In this document: piece after piece, positions 43,861 through 52,606 of the stretch
Numbering within the stretch: position 1 is the first letter of the stretch
Layout: each line of letters begins with the position of its first letter
Source of the DNA: Bacteroidetes bacterium UBA7662
Lineage (GTDB): Bacteria; Bacteroidota; Bacteroidia; UBA7662
Assembly (NCBI GenBank): GCA_002483345.1
Contig: DLHS01000007.1
Location: 124,001 to 188,000 of the forward strand
DNA length: 64,000 nt
Direction: 5' to 3'
Position numbers and translations under genes: made by a program
The notes under the pieces: generated by a model
The model's input: only the letters and a program-made list of their open reading frames with translations
Told to the model about the DNA's origin: nothing
Database searches by the model: none

Positions 43861-44191
43861 TTTCTGACGGAGGGGATATGGAGATGGAAGAGGGGCGCTT
43901 TGAAATACCCAGACCGAGTGACATGGACTTTCTGTACCGAATCAGGAAGATAGATTAAAGCGTAGAAATGCGTGGCTGCTCGGCGACCGGCGCAGCCGCT
44001 GACCTTTCTCAACAGGAAGGAACCATCGACCCCTGACTGCCCCACGGGAGATGCACGGATCAAAGCGGGAAGCTAAAACGAAACTGTCGGCTGCTAAGCT
44101 GTGATTGTACCGGTTTCCGGAAGCAGACTTTCCCGCATGCAACGGGAGATCAGGCGAAGCAACCGCCGGGCTTTTTTCTGAAAATGTAAGA
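43861..44191. other. Unexplained 331-bp intergenic region after gldJ
   Basis: No plausible gene was found on either strand. The region is compositionally ordinary to GC-rich and holds several short hairpins: GGCTGC/GCAGCC around 43974-43997, CCCG/CGGG around 44133-44147, and GGCG/CGCC around 44153-44167, followed by a C-T6 run on the plus strand. The word ACGGGAGAT occurs twice. It could hold a structured RNA, a degraded gene, or long untranslated sequence. It lies between the gldJ terminator and the end of the convergent T9SS cargo gene. Confidence 0.4.
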
Positions 44192-46411
44192 TCAATGCTC
44201 CTTTACAATACGTCGGAATACCCTTTGCTGATTGCTGAGTCTGGTTTCCAGCAGATAGATGCCGGCCGGAAGATGGTTCATGGAAAGAACACTTCTGTGG
44301 GCCTCTTCAGGTGTCTGGGTGTGAATCTGCCTGCCCTGTAAGTCAAACAATTGCAGAAGCTGCATATGCTCACCGGCTTCTGTTAGTTCAATCATCAGTT
44401 TATCTGAAACCGGATTAGGATATACCCGGAGTGCCTTCTCCAGGCGCTCCGTGGCGACTGAAACCAAAGTCGTTGTATTCCGGTAAAATTCTACCCCGCC
44501 CCTGTAATTACCGATAAACAGGTCTGGCAGGTTGTCGCCATCTATATCCGTAAACGCAGGGCTGATGAAAGAACCGCTTTGGCAGGCGGATGTAATGTTC
44601 ACCGACGGATAATAGAAGGACTCATTGCTGCTGGTAAAAACCCCTGTCAGCTGGGTACGGATATCGGCATAAAAATATAGTTTACCCCATTGGTTTCCGA
44701 CTATCAAATCGGGATTCCCGTTGTTGTTTATATCGGCCAAACGCGGCACGGCATTTCCTACATAGAGATTGTCGCTTACATTCACAGAACCCAGCGAGTC
44801 GCTTTGTTTTACAAAAACCGGATTTGCAGCGGTACCGGTGTTTTCAAAGTAGAGCACATGTCCGTTTTGATTGCCTACCAACAGGTCAATTTTACCGTCA
44901 CCATTCACATCTGCCAGTTCCGGGCTTGTAAAAGTCCCTGCCTGTATTTGCTGAAAATCAGATGTTTCATAAAAGAAACTGACCCCGGAGGGGGTTGAGG
45001 TATTGCGATAATAGGCCAAAGGACCCGCCTGCGTACCTATAAGCAGGTCTTCTTTGCCATCACCATTCAAATCTCCTGCAGCCAGGCGTATCCTGCCGGG
45101 GAGGGTGTCTTTTATCTGTAAAAAATTGGTATCTGTCAACTGATAGCCGGCAGTGCCTTTTTCGTAAAAATGTATGACGGGTACAAGTGCATTCGTGTAA
45201 TGTGCAACAAGCAGGTCTTTGTCACCGTCATTGTCCGCATCTATAAAAGCAGGCGAAGCGTAGTGGTGATATTGCAGGATGTCCTCGATCAAAAAACTCC
45301 TTGTCTGAAGTGCGAAGCTGTCGCGGAGTCCGATGGCCTGGTTTTCATAAAACCACACATGTTTTCCGAACTGAGCATCGTACGGGTCGTTGGTGGTGAT
45401 TATCAGATCTTTTTTGGAGCTTCCTTTGAGATCCAGGGTAAAACTACCCGGAAAATTCAGGATGTAGGAGGGCGTATCGTAATTGGGAAAACCAACCGTT
45501 GCCTGGGTGATGCGGGCGGTATCGCGGGTGCCATTGTTAAAAAGAACAGACATACGGGGGTTTTCGAAATCACCCAGAATGAGATCAGAGAGCGTGTCTT
45601 TGTTGAATTTTATAGGCAAAATAGTGGAACCCACATGGGATGGTCTTAATAAGGCCGGAGGGCCCGTTGTCAGCGAGTCGGGGAAGCTGCAATCGTTCTT
45701 CAGGTTCATGATAATGGCGGAGCTGTTCTGGTTTTCGTAAAAAAGACCATAACACCTGCTGGTGACCAACATGTCAAAAGTATCTGTACGGCTGTAACGT
45801 TCTGCAGCCATGTTCCGGTAGTAGTTGATCATGCCCGTGTCGAAACTGTCGAAGGCCAGGATGTCAACATCACCGTCACCATCCAGATCGTCTATACCCG
45901 GATAATCGATGTTAAGTACATAAACAGGCACCATAAAACCTGGTCCGAATCCAAAATCAGCCGTGAGTTTGTGAATGACCCTTTGAAATTGCGGTACAGT
46001 GCCGGTGCTGACATTTTTATAAATATCGACACTTCCGTTGTTGGCGGTAATGAGGTCTGTTTTCCCGTCGTTGTCATAGTCCAGTAACCTGAACCAATTG
46101 GTTATTTTGGGCAGACAGGCAGCATAATCGGGGCGAAAATGCCACTTAATCTGGCCGTTTTCAATCGCTCTTATCCAGGTCATGAGCCTTGAGTCGCCTC
46201 TGTCGAAAACCACGAGATCCTGGAGCCCGTCGCTGTTCAGGTCCATTTGCTGAAATTGTCCGGCACCTATGCCCCCTGCCCACGGAAAGGCGAGGGTGTG
46301 AAAAGCCGTGTCTTTTACTGCCAGACCTGCGTCAGGCCGAAACTGGAACGATTGGCTCCAAACCGACTTTCCGCAAGAAATAATGAGGCAAAACAAGAAA
46401 AGCTTTTTCAT
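44192..46411 (-). CDS. FG-GAP/VCBS repeat protein with T9SS sorting domain
   Basis: This is a 739-residue secreted protein. The signal peptide MKKLFLFCLIISCGKSVWSQ starts at ATG 46411. The body consists of FG-GAP/VCBS beta-propeller repeats with Ca-binding loops of the form DxDxDGxxD: MDLNSDGLQDLVV, DYDNDGKTDLIT, DLDGDGDVDILA, DADNDGDKDLLV, DLNGDGKEDLLIG, DVNGDGKIDLLVG, DINNNGNPDLIVG and DIDGDNLPDLFIG. The last 80 residues (LRVYPNPVSDKLMIEL...GIYLLETRLSNQQRVFRRIVKEH) form a type A T9SS sorting domain. It is therefore likely cargo of the adjacent system, perhaps an adhesin. Its ligand is unknown. Confidence 0.9.
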   Translation of the reverse strand: MKKLFLFCLIISCGKSVWSQSFQFRPDAGLAVKDTAFHTLAFPWAGGIGAGQFQQMDLNSDGLQDLVVFDRGDSRLMTWIRAIENGQIKWHFRPDYAACLPKITNWFRLLDYDNDGKTDLITANNGSVDIYKNVSTGTVPQFQRVIHKLTADFGFGPGFMVPVYVLNIDYPGIDDLDGDGDVDILAFDSFDTGMINYYRNMAAERYSRTDTFDMLVTSRCYGLFYENQNSSAIIMNLKNDCSFPDSLTTGPPALLRPSHVGSTILPIKFNKDTLSDLILGDFENPRMSVLFNNGTRDTARITQATVGFPNYDTPSYILNFPGSFTLDLKGSSKKDLIITTNDPYDAQFGKHVWFYENQAIGLRDSFALQTRSFLIEDILQYHHYASPAFIDADNDGDKDLLVAHYTNALVPVIHFYEKGTAGYQLTDTNFLQIKDTLPGRIRLAAGDLNGDGKEDLLIGTQAGPLAYYRNTSTPSGVSFFYETSDFQQIQAGTFTSPELADVNGDGKIDLLVGNQNGHVLYFENTGTAANPVFVKQSDSLGSVNVSDNLYVGNAVPRLADINNNGNPDLIVGNQWGKLYFYADIRTQLTGVFTSSNESFYYPSVNITSACQSGSFISPAFTDIDGDNLPDLFIGNYRGGVEFYRNTTTLVSVATERLEKALRVYPNPVSDKLMIELTEAGEHMQLLQLFDLQGRQIHTQTPEEAHRSVLSMNHLPAGIYLLETRLSNQQRVFRRIVKEH

Positions 46412-46465
46412 CACAAGGTGTTTTCACGAATTTAGCCACAACAGCACGTAAAAACAGGCTTTAAC

Positions 46466-47773
46466 TTGAATTTAATTGACATTTACCGGCTTTTCCTCGA
46501 AGGGAAATGCCGTTTTACAACCGATAGCAGGCATATTGAGCCGGGGAGTATGTTTTTTGCCCTCAAGGGTGATAAGTTCAATGGTAATGCATTTGCTTCC
46601 AACGCTTTATCAGATGGCGCCCATTGGGCTGTCATCGATGAGCCTGTCTTCCAGACAGACAAAAGGATGATACTGGTACCAGATGTCCTGGGTTGTTTGC
46701 AGGACCTCGCCCGCTTACACCGGCAGTCGGTTCCGGGTTTAAAGGTCATTGGTGTAACCGGTTCGAATGGTAAAACCACCACCAAAGAGCTGCTGAAGGA
46801 GGTATTTTCTTCCCACTACAGAACCTGGGCCACGCCGGGTAATCTCAACAACCACATCGGCGTGCCCATTACCCTGTTACGCATGCCGCTTGATACGGAA
46901 TATGCCATCATCGAAATGGGGGCGAATCATCCCGGAGAGGTCAGGCCGCTTTGTGAAATTGCCCGGCCCGATTTTGCCCTGGTCAGCTCCGTTGGCAAGG
47001 AACACCTCGAAGGTTTCGGCAGCCTGGAGAATATCATAACCACAGAATGCGAGAATTATGCCTATGTGGCCGAAAACAAAGGAACACTTTTTGTCCACCG
47101 CGACAATACAGTCCTGATGGAATATGCCGCCCGGTTTGGGCCGGCTATTTATTACGGGACCGATCAGGAGTCGGACTGCGTCGGAAGATTGCTGGGTGCG
47201 GAGTGGTTTGTGCGTATGCAATGGGAAAACAGCTATCGTCTTATGCTAAGGGCACCAGTGGTTGAAACGCAGTTGTTTGGCAGTTACAACTTTGTAAACC
47301 TGCTTGCTGCGGCTTGTGTGGGCAGATACTGCAGTGTTCCTTACGATAAGATAAATGCTGCCCTGACAGCCTATAAACCGGCCAATAACCGTTCCCAGCT
47401 GCTGGAGGCAGGAGGCAACCGCATCATACTTGATGCTTATAATGCCAATCCGCACAGCATGGCCGCGGCGGTAGAAAATTTCGCATCCCTGGATTCAACG
47501 GGCAAAGTGCTGCTTTTGGGAGATATGTTTGAACTCGGCGAGGCGGCCGATGAAGAGCACCTGCTTTTACTGGAAATGCTCAGCAAGGGCGATTTTGAGG
47601 AGGTTTTGTTATGCGGACCTTTGTTCGGCAAACAGGCAGCCCGTTATCCCCGCTTTTCGTTTTTCAACGATCTGGCCGAACTGATGAAAGCGAAGCCTTT
47701 TTCAGCCTTCAGTGGAAAAACCTTGCTTATCAAAGGTTCCCGCGGGATGCAGATGGAACGCTACCTGAGCTAA
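46466..47773 (+). CDS. murF: UDP-N-acetylmuramoyl-tripeptide--D-Ala-D-Ala ligase
   Basis: MurF adds D-Ala-D-Ala to the UDP-MurNAc tripeptide in the cytoplasm. The ATP loop GVTGSNGKTTTKELL is at 97-111. TTDSRHIEPGSMFFALKG at 18-35 is the N-terminal substrate-binding block. The central EMGANHPGEV and C-terminal ILDAYNANPHSM complete the Mur ligase pattern. The start is taken as TTG 46466 (NLIDIYRLFLEG), since homologues contain this N-terminal helix and the first in-frame ATG is at residue 29. The length is 435 residues. It is divergent from the T9SS cargo gene. Confidence 0.93.
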   Translation: MNLIDIYRLFLEGKCRFTTDSRHIEPGSMFFALKGDKFNGNAFASNALSDGAHWAVIDEPVFQTDKRMILVPDVLGCLQDLARLHRQSVPGLKVIGVTGSNGKTTTKELLKEVFSSHYRTWATPGNLNNHIGVPITLLRMPLDTEYAIIEMGANHPGEVRPLCEIARPDFALVSSVGKEHLEGFGSLENIITTECENYAYVAENKGTLFVHRDNTVLMEYAARFGPAIYYGTDQESDCVGRLLGAEWFVRMQWENSYRLMLRAPVVETQLFGSYNFVNLLAAACVGRYCSVPYDKINAALTAYKPANNRSQLLEAGGNRIILDAYNANPHSMAAAVENFASLDSTGKVLLLGDMFELGEAADEEHLLLLEMLSKGDFEEVLLCGPLFGKQAARYPRFSFFNDLAELMKAKPFSAFSGKTLLIKGSRGMQMERYLS

Positions 47774-47778
47774 AAAAC

Positions 47779-48936
47779 TCAGAGCATATATTTCTGGTGA
47801 AACTTCCACCATTTGTCAGGAAGTTCATCTTTACCGGCCATCAGGTAGTCATTGTAGGAGCAGGGAACCAGCTGGGTGCGCTCTTTTTTGGATCCTTTAA
47901 CGGGTGGGAGGGTAACCTCCATCCACCAGCGGCCTGATTTTTTGCTTTTATAGAACACAAGATCGTGCTTTCCGGCCTTCAGCGTGGTGGTATATTTCAC
48001 GAAACTTTTGTTCTTAACCCTGGGCAGGTCCTGCATCCGGTTCATAAAGCCATCTGCAAAATACCAGATGGCCTGCGCCAGCAGTGCAGCCGTCTGGCCG
48101 GAGGGATCGAGGGAAGGATTAAACTCATAAAAGGCAATGGAGCTGAGTTTATCGCTCAGACCGGCATAGCGGGTAAGCTGACAAAGTTCGTGGGCAAAAA
48201 AGCCATTGGGAGAGGCCTTGGGATTGCCCGGCGCTTCGGAATGCCGTACAGCGCTGATATCAATGCTCAGCATATCGGCTGCTCTCAGATATGGCTCGGC
48301 TTCTTCCAGGTCTCGCCTGATCTCTCCCAGACGGATGGCATCGAAATAGAGTTTTTCTACCAGCCTGATTTCTTCCGGATTCACCAGATAAGTCTGGTAG
48401 CCGAGATTGATAAAATTAAACAGGTGGGTTGGCTGGTGGCTGATAATACGGTACAGGTAGTTGCCGGCATCTATTCCCTCATCGCGCGCCTCAAGGTCGA
48501 AACGGCTGTCGATGGTGACCAGGTCGATGGTTTTATCATATTGCTCATAGGCAAGGTATTGCCCGTAGCTGAGGTCATGACTGCCGCCCAGTATAATCGG
48601 TATGATATCCTGCCGTATAAGTTCCCAGCAAACGGTTTTGAGGGCAAAGTAAGTATCTTCTGTGCTGTGACCCTCCCGGATATTACCCAGATCAGCCAGG
48701 GGCAGTTGGGGGCCGTACAGCTTATAGAGCGCTGTACGGATTACATCGGATCCATGGGCGCAACCGGCATTTTCAGGATGGTTACGGCTTTCCAATACGC
48801 CTACGAGCGCCATTTTGATGCCCTCCAGCTCAGGTAGTTTGTCGATGAACTTGTGGGTGGTTGCCCCCAAGGTGCCCTCCGGCCAGGTGACATCAAAATC
48901 TTCCCGCTTCAATGGGCTGAGCATTTCCTGCAGCAT
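47779..48936 (-). CDS. Arginase/formimidoylglutamase-fold protein with degenerate metal site
   Basis: This is a 385-residue ureohydrolase-fold protein. ILGGSHDLSYGQY corresponds to the first metal-ligand loop (GGDHS), TIDSRFDLE to DAHxD, and LSIDISAVRHSEAPG to SxDxDxxDPxxAPG. The second-motif His is Arg and the second Asp of the last motif is Ser, so about two of six Mn ligands are missing. A C-terminal extension of about 90 residues (KSFVKYTTTLKAGKHDLVFYKSKKSGRWWMEVTL...) follows the fold. It may be a non-catalytic or altered enzyme. It is convergent with murF, 5 nt apart. Confidence 0.82.
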   Translation of the reverse strand: MLQEMLSPLKREDFDVTWPEGTLGATTHKFIDKLPELEGIKMALVGVLESRNHPENAGCAHGSDVIRTALYKLYGPQLPLADLGNIREGHSTEDTYFALKTVCWELIRQDIIPIILGGSHDLSYGQYLAYEQYDKTIDLVTIDSRFDLEARDEGIDAGNYLYRIISHQPTHLFNFINLGYQTYLVNPEEIRLVEKLYFDAIRLGEIRRDLEEAEPYLRAADMLSIDISAVRHSEAPGNPKASPNGFFAHELCQLTRYAGLSDKLSSIAFYEFNPSLDPSGQTAALLAQAIWYFADGFMNRMQDLPRVKNKSFVKYTTTLKAGKHDLVFYKSKKSGRWWMEVTLPPVKGSKKERTQLVPCSYNDYLMAGKDELPDKWWKFHQKYML

Positions 48937-48961
48937 GCGTAATTGGTTTATGCGAAAATAG

Positions 48962-48990
48962 AAAAGGCCTGTGGGTTACACAGGCCTTTT
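48962..48990 (-). terminator. Hairpin terminator between the lipoprotein and arginase-like genes
   Basis: A 12-bp stem (48962-48973 with 48979-48990, core GGCCTGTG/CACAGGCC) has loop GGTTA. On the minus strand it ends in TTTT and lies 20 nt after the lipoprotein stop. On the plus strand it ends in six T, but no plus-strand gene ends here. Confidence 0.75.
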
Positions 48991-49009
48991 TTAAAGTAGC
49001 GCGACAATT

Positions 49010-49501
49010 TTATTTCGTCAGCGTAAAATTAAGGCTTACAGGAACGATGGTGGCAGAATCAAGTTGATAGTTCACCGAGGTGGTCATGATCTGTACAGCA
49101 TCCGAATTGGTAGTGGCTGTAAAAACAATGGCTTGCTGGGTAGCTGTATCCTGAACAGTAACCGTACTGGCTGTGTTGGTCCAGGTACCGGCTCCTACCA
49201 AACGGACAGAATCCGTTACACCGGGTACGGTGGGCAAAAACACGATGTTATAATTACAAAAACGGGTAGGGGTATTAAAAGAAATACTTCCTGCATTGGT
49301 AGCATTTCCACTGACAGGAATCGGGAAACCGCCCAGATTGAGGGTAGCGCTGTATGTCAGGGAACTAACTGTCCATACGCCGTTTAATCTGTTGGCATAG
49401 GTTTCTTCCGCGCTGGTTGCAGGAGGATTGGTAGCATCGTCTTTTTTGCAGGCTGTAAAACCGGCAGCAACCATAAGAAGCAACAGCATCAATTTTTTCA
49501 T
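49010..49501 (-). CDS. Lipocalin-like hypothetical lipoprotein
   Basis: This is a 163-residue lipoprotein with signal MKKLMLLLLMVAAGFTAC (Cys18) and a Lys/Asp-rich anchor (KKDDATNPP). The mature domain, beginning LNGVWTVSSLTYSATLNLGG and continuing with GAGTWTNTASTVTVQD and VQIMTTSVNYQLDSATIVPVSLNFTLTK, has the all-beta pattern of small lipocalin-like Bacteroidota lipoproteins. ATG 49501 is chosen because it gives the lipoprotein signal. It is divergent from the TonB receptor gene; the 226-bp gap carries the candidate Pho box. No function is assignable. Confidence 0.75.
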   Translation of the reverse strand: MKKLMLLLLMVAAGFTACKKDDATNPPATSAEETYANRLNGVWTVSSLTYSATLNLGGFPIPVSGNATNAGSISFNTPTRFCNYNIVFLPTVPGVTDSVRLVGAGTWTNTASTVTVQDTATQQAIVFTATTNSDAVQIMTTSVNYQLDSATIVPVSLNFTLTK

Positions 49502-49650
49502 GAGGATAGTTTTATGTAAAGATAACAACAATGTTTATCGGTGAGCCTTTTCGAGTTCATCGAAAAATAACAAGCGGATACCAGACCAGTGTCGGATAAA
49601 AATAAACTTTTGATACTGTTAGCGCACTTTTCATCCATCGTAAAAGCCCG

Positions 49651-49707
49651 ATTAATATAGCCGTCACAGGGAGTTAATGATTTCTTAATCTTAGAAGGAG
49701 TTTTTTG
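49651..49707 (+). promoter_or_regulatory. Pho-box-like repeats before the TonB receptor gene
   Basis: TTAAT half-sites lie at 49652, 49674 and 49685, spaced 22 and 11 bp, i.e. in one 11-bp phase. The last two read GTTAATGA-TTT-CTTAATCT, the 8+3 pattern of PhoB-type boxes. Exactly 8 bp after the last unit is the octamer GTTTTTTG (49700-49707), a weak match to the TAnnTTTG -7 element. The start codon is at 49728. Confidence 0.5.
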
Positions 49708-49727
49708 CATCGCAATTCAAAACCGTT

Positions 49728-52529
49728 ATGGCGCGCAAGCTTGCTACCCTTGTTTTTATTCTTGTAAGTTCTTTCACTACCTCATTTGCTCAATCCGGCA
49801 CCATCAAGGGCCGGGTAACCGATGCTAAAACAGGTGAAGGATTGCCCGGTGTAAACGTTATTCTCAAAGGCAAAACCATCGGTGCCTCTACTGATTTTGA
49901 TGGTAACTATACCATCGCCAATGTGCCGGCCGGGTATTATTCCATCTATGCTTCTTACATTTCTTACAAACCATTCGAACAGGATATCAAGCTGGAGGCA
50001 GGTAAAACCATCACCCTGGCGATCAAACTGGATGAAAGTAATATAGAATTGCAGGGGGTGGACATCGTGGCAGAACGGGTGCGGACCACAGAGGCGGCTG
50101 TTTTGATGGATATCAAAAAAAGTGACCTTGTTATCAACGCCATCTCCGCCCAGCAGATTCAGAAATCGCAGGACCGCGACGCGGCACAGGTCGTTCGCCG
50201 GATACCGGGTATCACCATTCAGGACGACCGTTTTGTAATTGTCCGCGGTTTGAGCGAACGCTACAACACCGTCATGCTCAACGATGTGATCGCGCCCTCC
50301 ACCGAGCCGGATAAAAAGGCCTTTTCGTTCGACCTGGTACCCTCCAATATGATTGAACGCATGCTGATTTTTAAATCAGGTTCCAGTGAACTTCCGGGTG
50401 AGTTTGGCGGTGCGGTGATTAAAATTTTTACAAAAAATCAGGTTGAAAGCAATTTCAACAGCTTCACCCTCGGTACCGGGGTTCGTTTGGGCACTACTTT
50501 CAGTGATTTTAATTACAGCAACCGAAGCGCGACAGATCGCCTTGGTTTTGATGCCGGCGACCGCAGCTTGCCGGCCAGCTTCCCTAAAAACCTCAATAAC
50601 CTTGGTTTTGATTATACCGCCGTGGCAGAAGCAACCAAATCGCTCGACAACGACTGGAAAGTAAACACCGGCATGGCTTTACCCGACCTCCGTATGCGGT
50701 ACGATATGGGACGCCGGATGAAAGTGAATGGCAAACAGCTGAGTACACTGAATTCGATTACTTATTCGAATACCAGAACGGCCATAGAGGTAGAGCGCTG
50801 GCGCTATATCAACTATGCGAGCGATTTCAGCAGCATTCAGCAGTTTAACTACCGCGATGTACAGAATGCCAACAATGTGCGACTGGGTGTCATTTCAAAC
50901 TGGGCCCTGCAACTGAATGCCCGCAACATCCTTGAATTCAGAAACACCTTCTCGCAGAACGGTCAGCAGGAAACAACTGTCAGGGCGGGGGAAGAAGATT
51001 TTCAGGGTTTTGATGTCCGGAATTATTCGCTTTACTATCAGCAACGGATGGTTTATAACGGTAATCTGCATGGCAAACATGACCTGGCCAACGGACGCAC
51101 CACCCTCAACTGGACAGCAGCTTATTCGCGTACCAACCGCAATGAACCAGACTGGCGCCGTGCCAGGACCCAGAAACAGCTTGGAAGCGATGAGCCTTAC
51201 CGGGTGGTTATTCCGCCCAGTTCCAATACATTTGACGGCGCCCGTTTCTTTTCCGAGCTGACCGAAAATATTTTTACCCAGACCTCAGAAATTGAGCACC
51301 GTTTTGGTGAAAACAAGGATAAACCGGTGTTTACCCTTCGTGCAGGTTATTATGCTGAGCAGAAGCAACGGAAGTTTGCAGCCCGCTGGATGGCCTATCG
51401 CCAGTCGTCGACCCAGTTTGATCCTGCCCTGCTGGATTTGCCGCTGGATCAGATTTTTGCGGATGAGAACATCGGCTTCCCCAATGGTTTCATTTTATCG
51501 GAGGGCACCAATTTCACCGATGCCTATGATGCCACCAATACCCAGCTGGCAGGCTATACCGGTGGTAGCTGGAAACCCAATACCCACTGGACAGTAGCTG
51601 GCGGTCTGCGGGCTGAATTCAACCGCCAACAGCTGAATACGCGTACAGCCCCCACAGTTCCGGTGAATGTAGATAACCCCATTCTCAGCTTGTTACCCTT
51701 CCTGAATACTACCTATGCCCTGAACGACTATCAACAGTTCCGCCTGGCGTACAGCAGGTCTATCAATCGTCCGGAGTTCAGGGAACTTGCACCATTCAGC
51801 TTTTACGACTTTAACTTCGCCATCGATATTGTCGGTAACTCAGCCCTCGAAATTGCCACCATCGACAATATCGACCTGAAGTATGAATTTTACCCTTCTC
51901 CTTCCGAGCAGATCACACTGGGGGTATTCTATAAGAATTTTATCAACCCGATAGAGACTTATATCGTTACAGGAACCTCGAATCCGATTTTTGTATACCG
52001 CAATGCGCAGTCTGCCGTCAGCTATGGTGCTGAGCTCGAATTGCGGAAATCGCTGGCGCTGGATAATCCGGGATCGTTCTGGAACCGCTTTAATGTGGTG
52101 TTGAATGCTGCCTATATTAAAAGTGAAATCAACCTGGGCAACGACCCCACCCTTACCCAGCAAAACAAAAGACCTTTGCAGGGGCAGTCGCCTTATGTAG
52201 TTAATACCGGACTTTATTACAGCGATACAGAGCTTGGCTGGCAGTTTGCCGCGTTATACAATGTATATGGCCAAAGGATTTTCACTGTGGGTGATAACGA
52301 AATCCGGACCATTTATGAGATGCCCAGGCATATTGTGGATCTGAGTGTAACCAAAACATTCAGTGATAAAATCAGCCTGAAGGTTGGGGTGAGCGATTTG
52401 CTTAATTCTCCGCTGGTGTTCCGGGAAGATGGTGATTTTGATGAGAGCCTGAAGGGTGCGGTCGACAAAAAAGTACTGGAGCAGCGTTTCGGCCAGTATA
52501 TCACCGCCGATCTGACAGTTCGCTTCTAG
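49728..52529 (+). CDS. TonB-dependent receptor with carboxypeptidase-like N-terminal domain
   Basis: This is a 933-residue outer-membrane active transporter. Signal peptide: MARKLATLVFILVSSFTTSFAQ. A CarboxypepD_reg-like domain (SGTIKGRVTDAKTGEGLPGVNVILKGKTIGASTDFDGNYTIANVPAG, about 23-70) precedes the plug (AAQVVRRIPGITIQDDRFVIVRGLSERYNTVMLNDVIAPSTEP, about 150-195). A 22-strand barrel follows to the C-terminal QYITADLTVRF. The plug lacks a neighbouring SusD gene, so it is not a classical SusCD glycan system. A downstream surface lipoprotein gene shares its promoter type. Phosphate or phosphorylated substrates are inferred only from the upstream repeats. Confidence 0.9.
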   Translation: MARKLATLVFILVSSFTTSFAQSGTIKGRVTDAKTGEGLPGVNVILKGKTIGASTDFDGNYTIANVPAGYYSIYASYISYKPFEQDIKLEAGKTITLAIKLDESNIELQGVDIVAERVRTTEAAVLMDIKKSDLVINAISAQQIQKSQDRDAAQVVRRIPGITIQDDRFVIVRGLSERYNTVMLNDVIAPSTEPDKKAFSFDLVPSNMIERMLIFKSGSSELPGEFGGAVIKIFTKNQVESNFNSFTLGTGVRLGTTFSDFNYSNRSATDRLGFDAGDRSLPASFPKNLNNLGFDYTAVAEATKSLDNDWKVNTGMALPDLRMRYDMGRRMKVNGKQLSTLNSITYSNTRTAIEVERWRYINYASDFSSIQQFNYRDVQNANNVRLGVISNWALQLNARNILEFRNTFSQNGQQETTVRAGEEDFQGFDVRNYSLYYQQRMVYNGNLHGKHDLANGRTTLNWTAAYSRTNRNEPDWRRARTQKQLGSDEPYRVVIPPSSNTFDGARFFSELTENIFTQTSEIEHRFGENKDKPVFTLRAGYYAEQKQRKFAARWMAYRQSSTQFDPALLDLPLDQIFADENIGFPNGFILSEGTNFTDAYDATNTQLAGYTGGSWKPNTHWTVAGGLRAEFNRQQLNTRTAPTVPVNVDNPILSLLPFLNTTYALNDYQQFRLAYSRSINRPEFRELAPFSFYDFNFAIDIVGNSALEIATIDNIDLKYEFYPSPSEQITLGVFYKNFINPIETYIVTGTSNPIFVYRNAQSAVSYGAELELRKSLALDNPGSFWNRFNVVLNAAYIKSEINLGNDPTLTQQNKRPLQGQSPYVVNTGLYYSDTELGWQFAALYNVYGQRIFTVGDNEIRTIYEMPRHIVDLSVTKTFSDKISLKVGVSDLLNSPLVFREDGDFDESLKGAVDKKVLEQRFGQYITADLTVRF

Positions 52530-52549
52530 CAATAACATAACCCATTGAT

Positions 52550-52577
52550 AATGGCCGGTTTATCCGGCCATTTTTTG
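52550..52577 (+). terminator. Rho-independent terminator after the TonB receptor gene
   Basis: An 8-9 bp stem, ATGGCCGG (52551-52558) with CCGGCCAT (52564-52571), has loop TTTAT and is followed by a T-run to 52576. It lies 21 nt after the receptor stop, so the next gene needs its own promoter. Confidence 0.9.
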
Positions 52578-52606
52578 TTTCAGCGGGTTTGTTAAGATGA
52601 TGTTTT

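Noticed and set aside
43861..44191. Possible RNase P, SRP, tmRNA or cobalamin riboswitch in the gldJ downstream gap
   Set aside because: Short similar words (GGGAAAGTCTG, TTCCGGAAGCAG) occur, but the required conserved cores are not present, so no named RNA is called.
49498..49710. 70-codon minus-strand frame upstream of the lipoprotein gene
   Set aside because: It overlaps the lipoprotein start and the putative Pho-box region and has no protein features.
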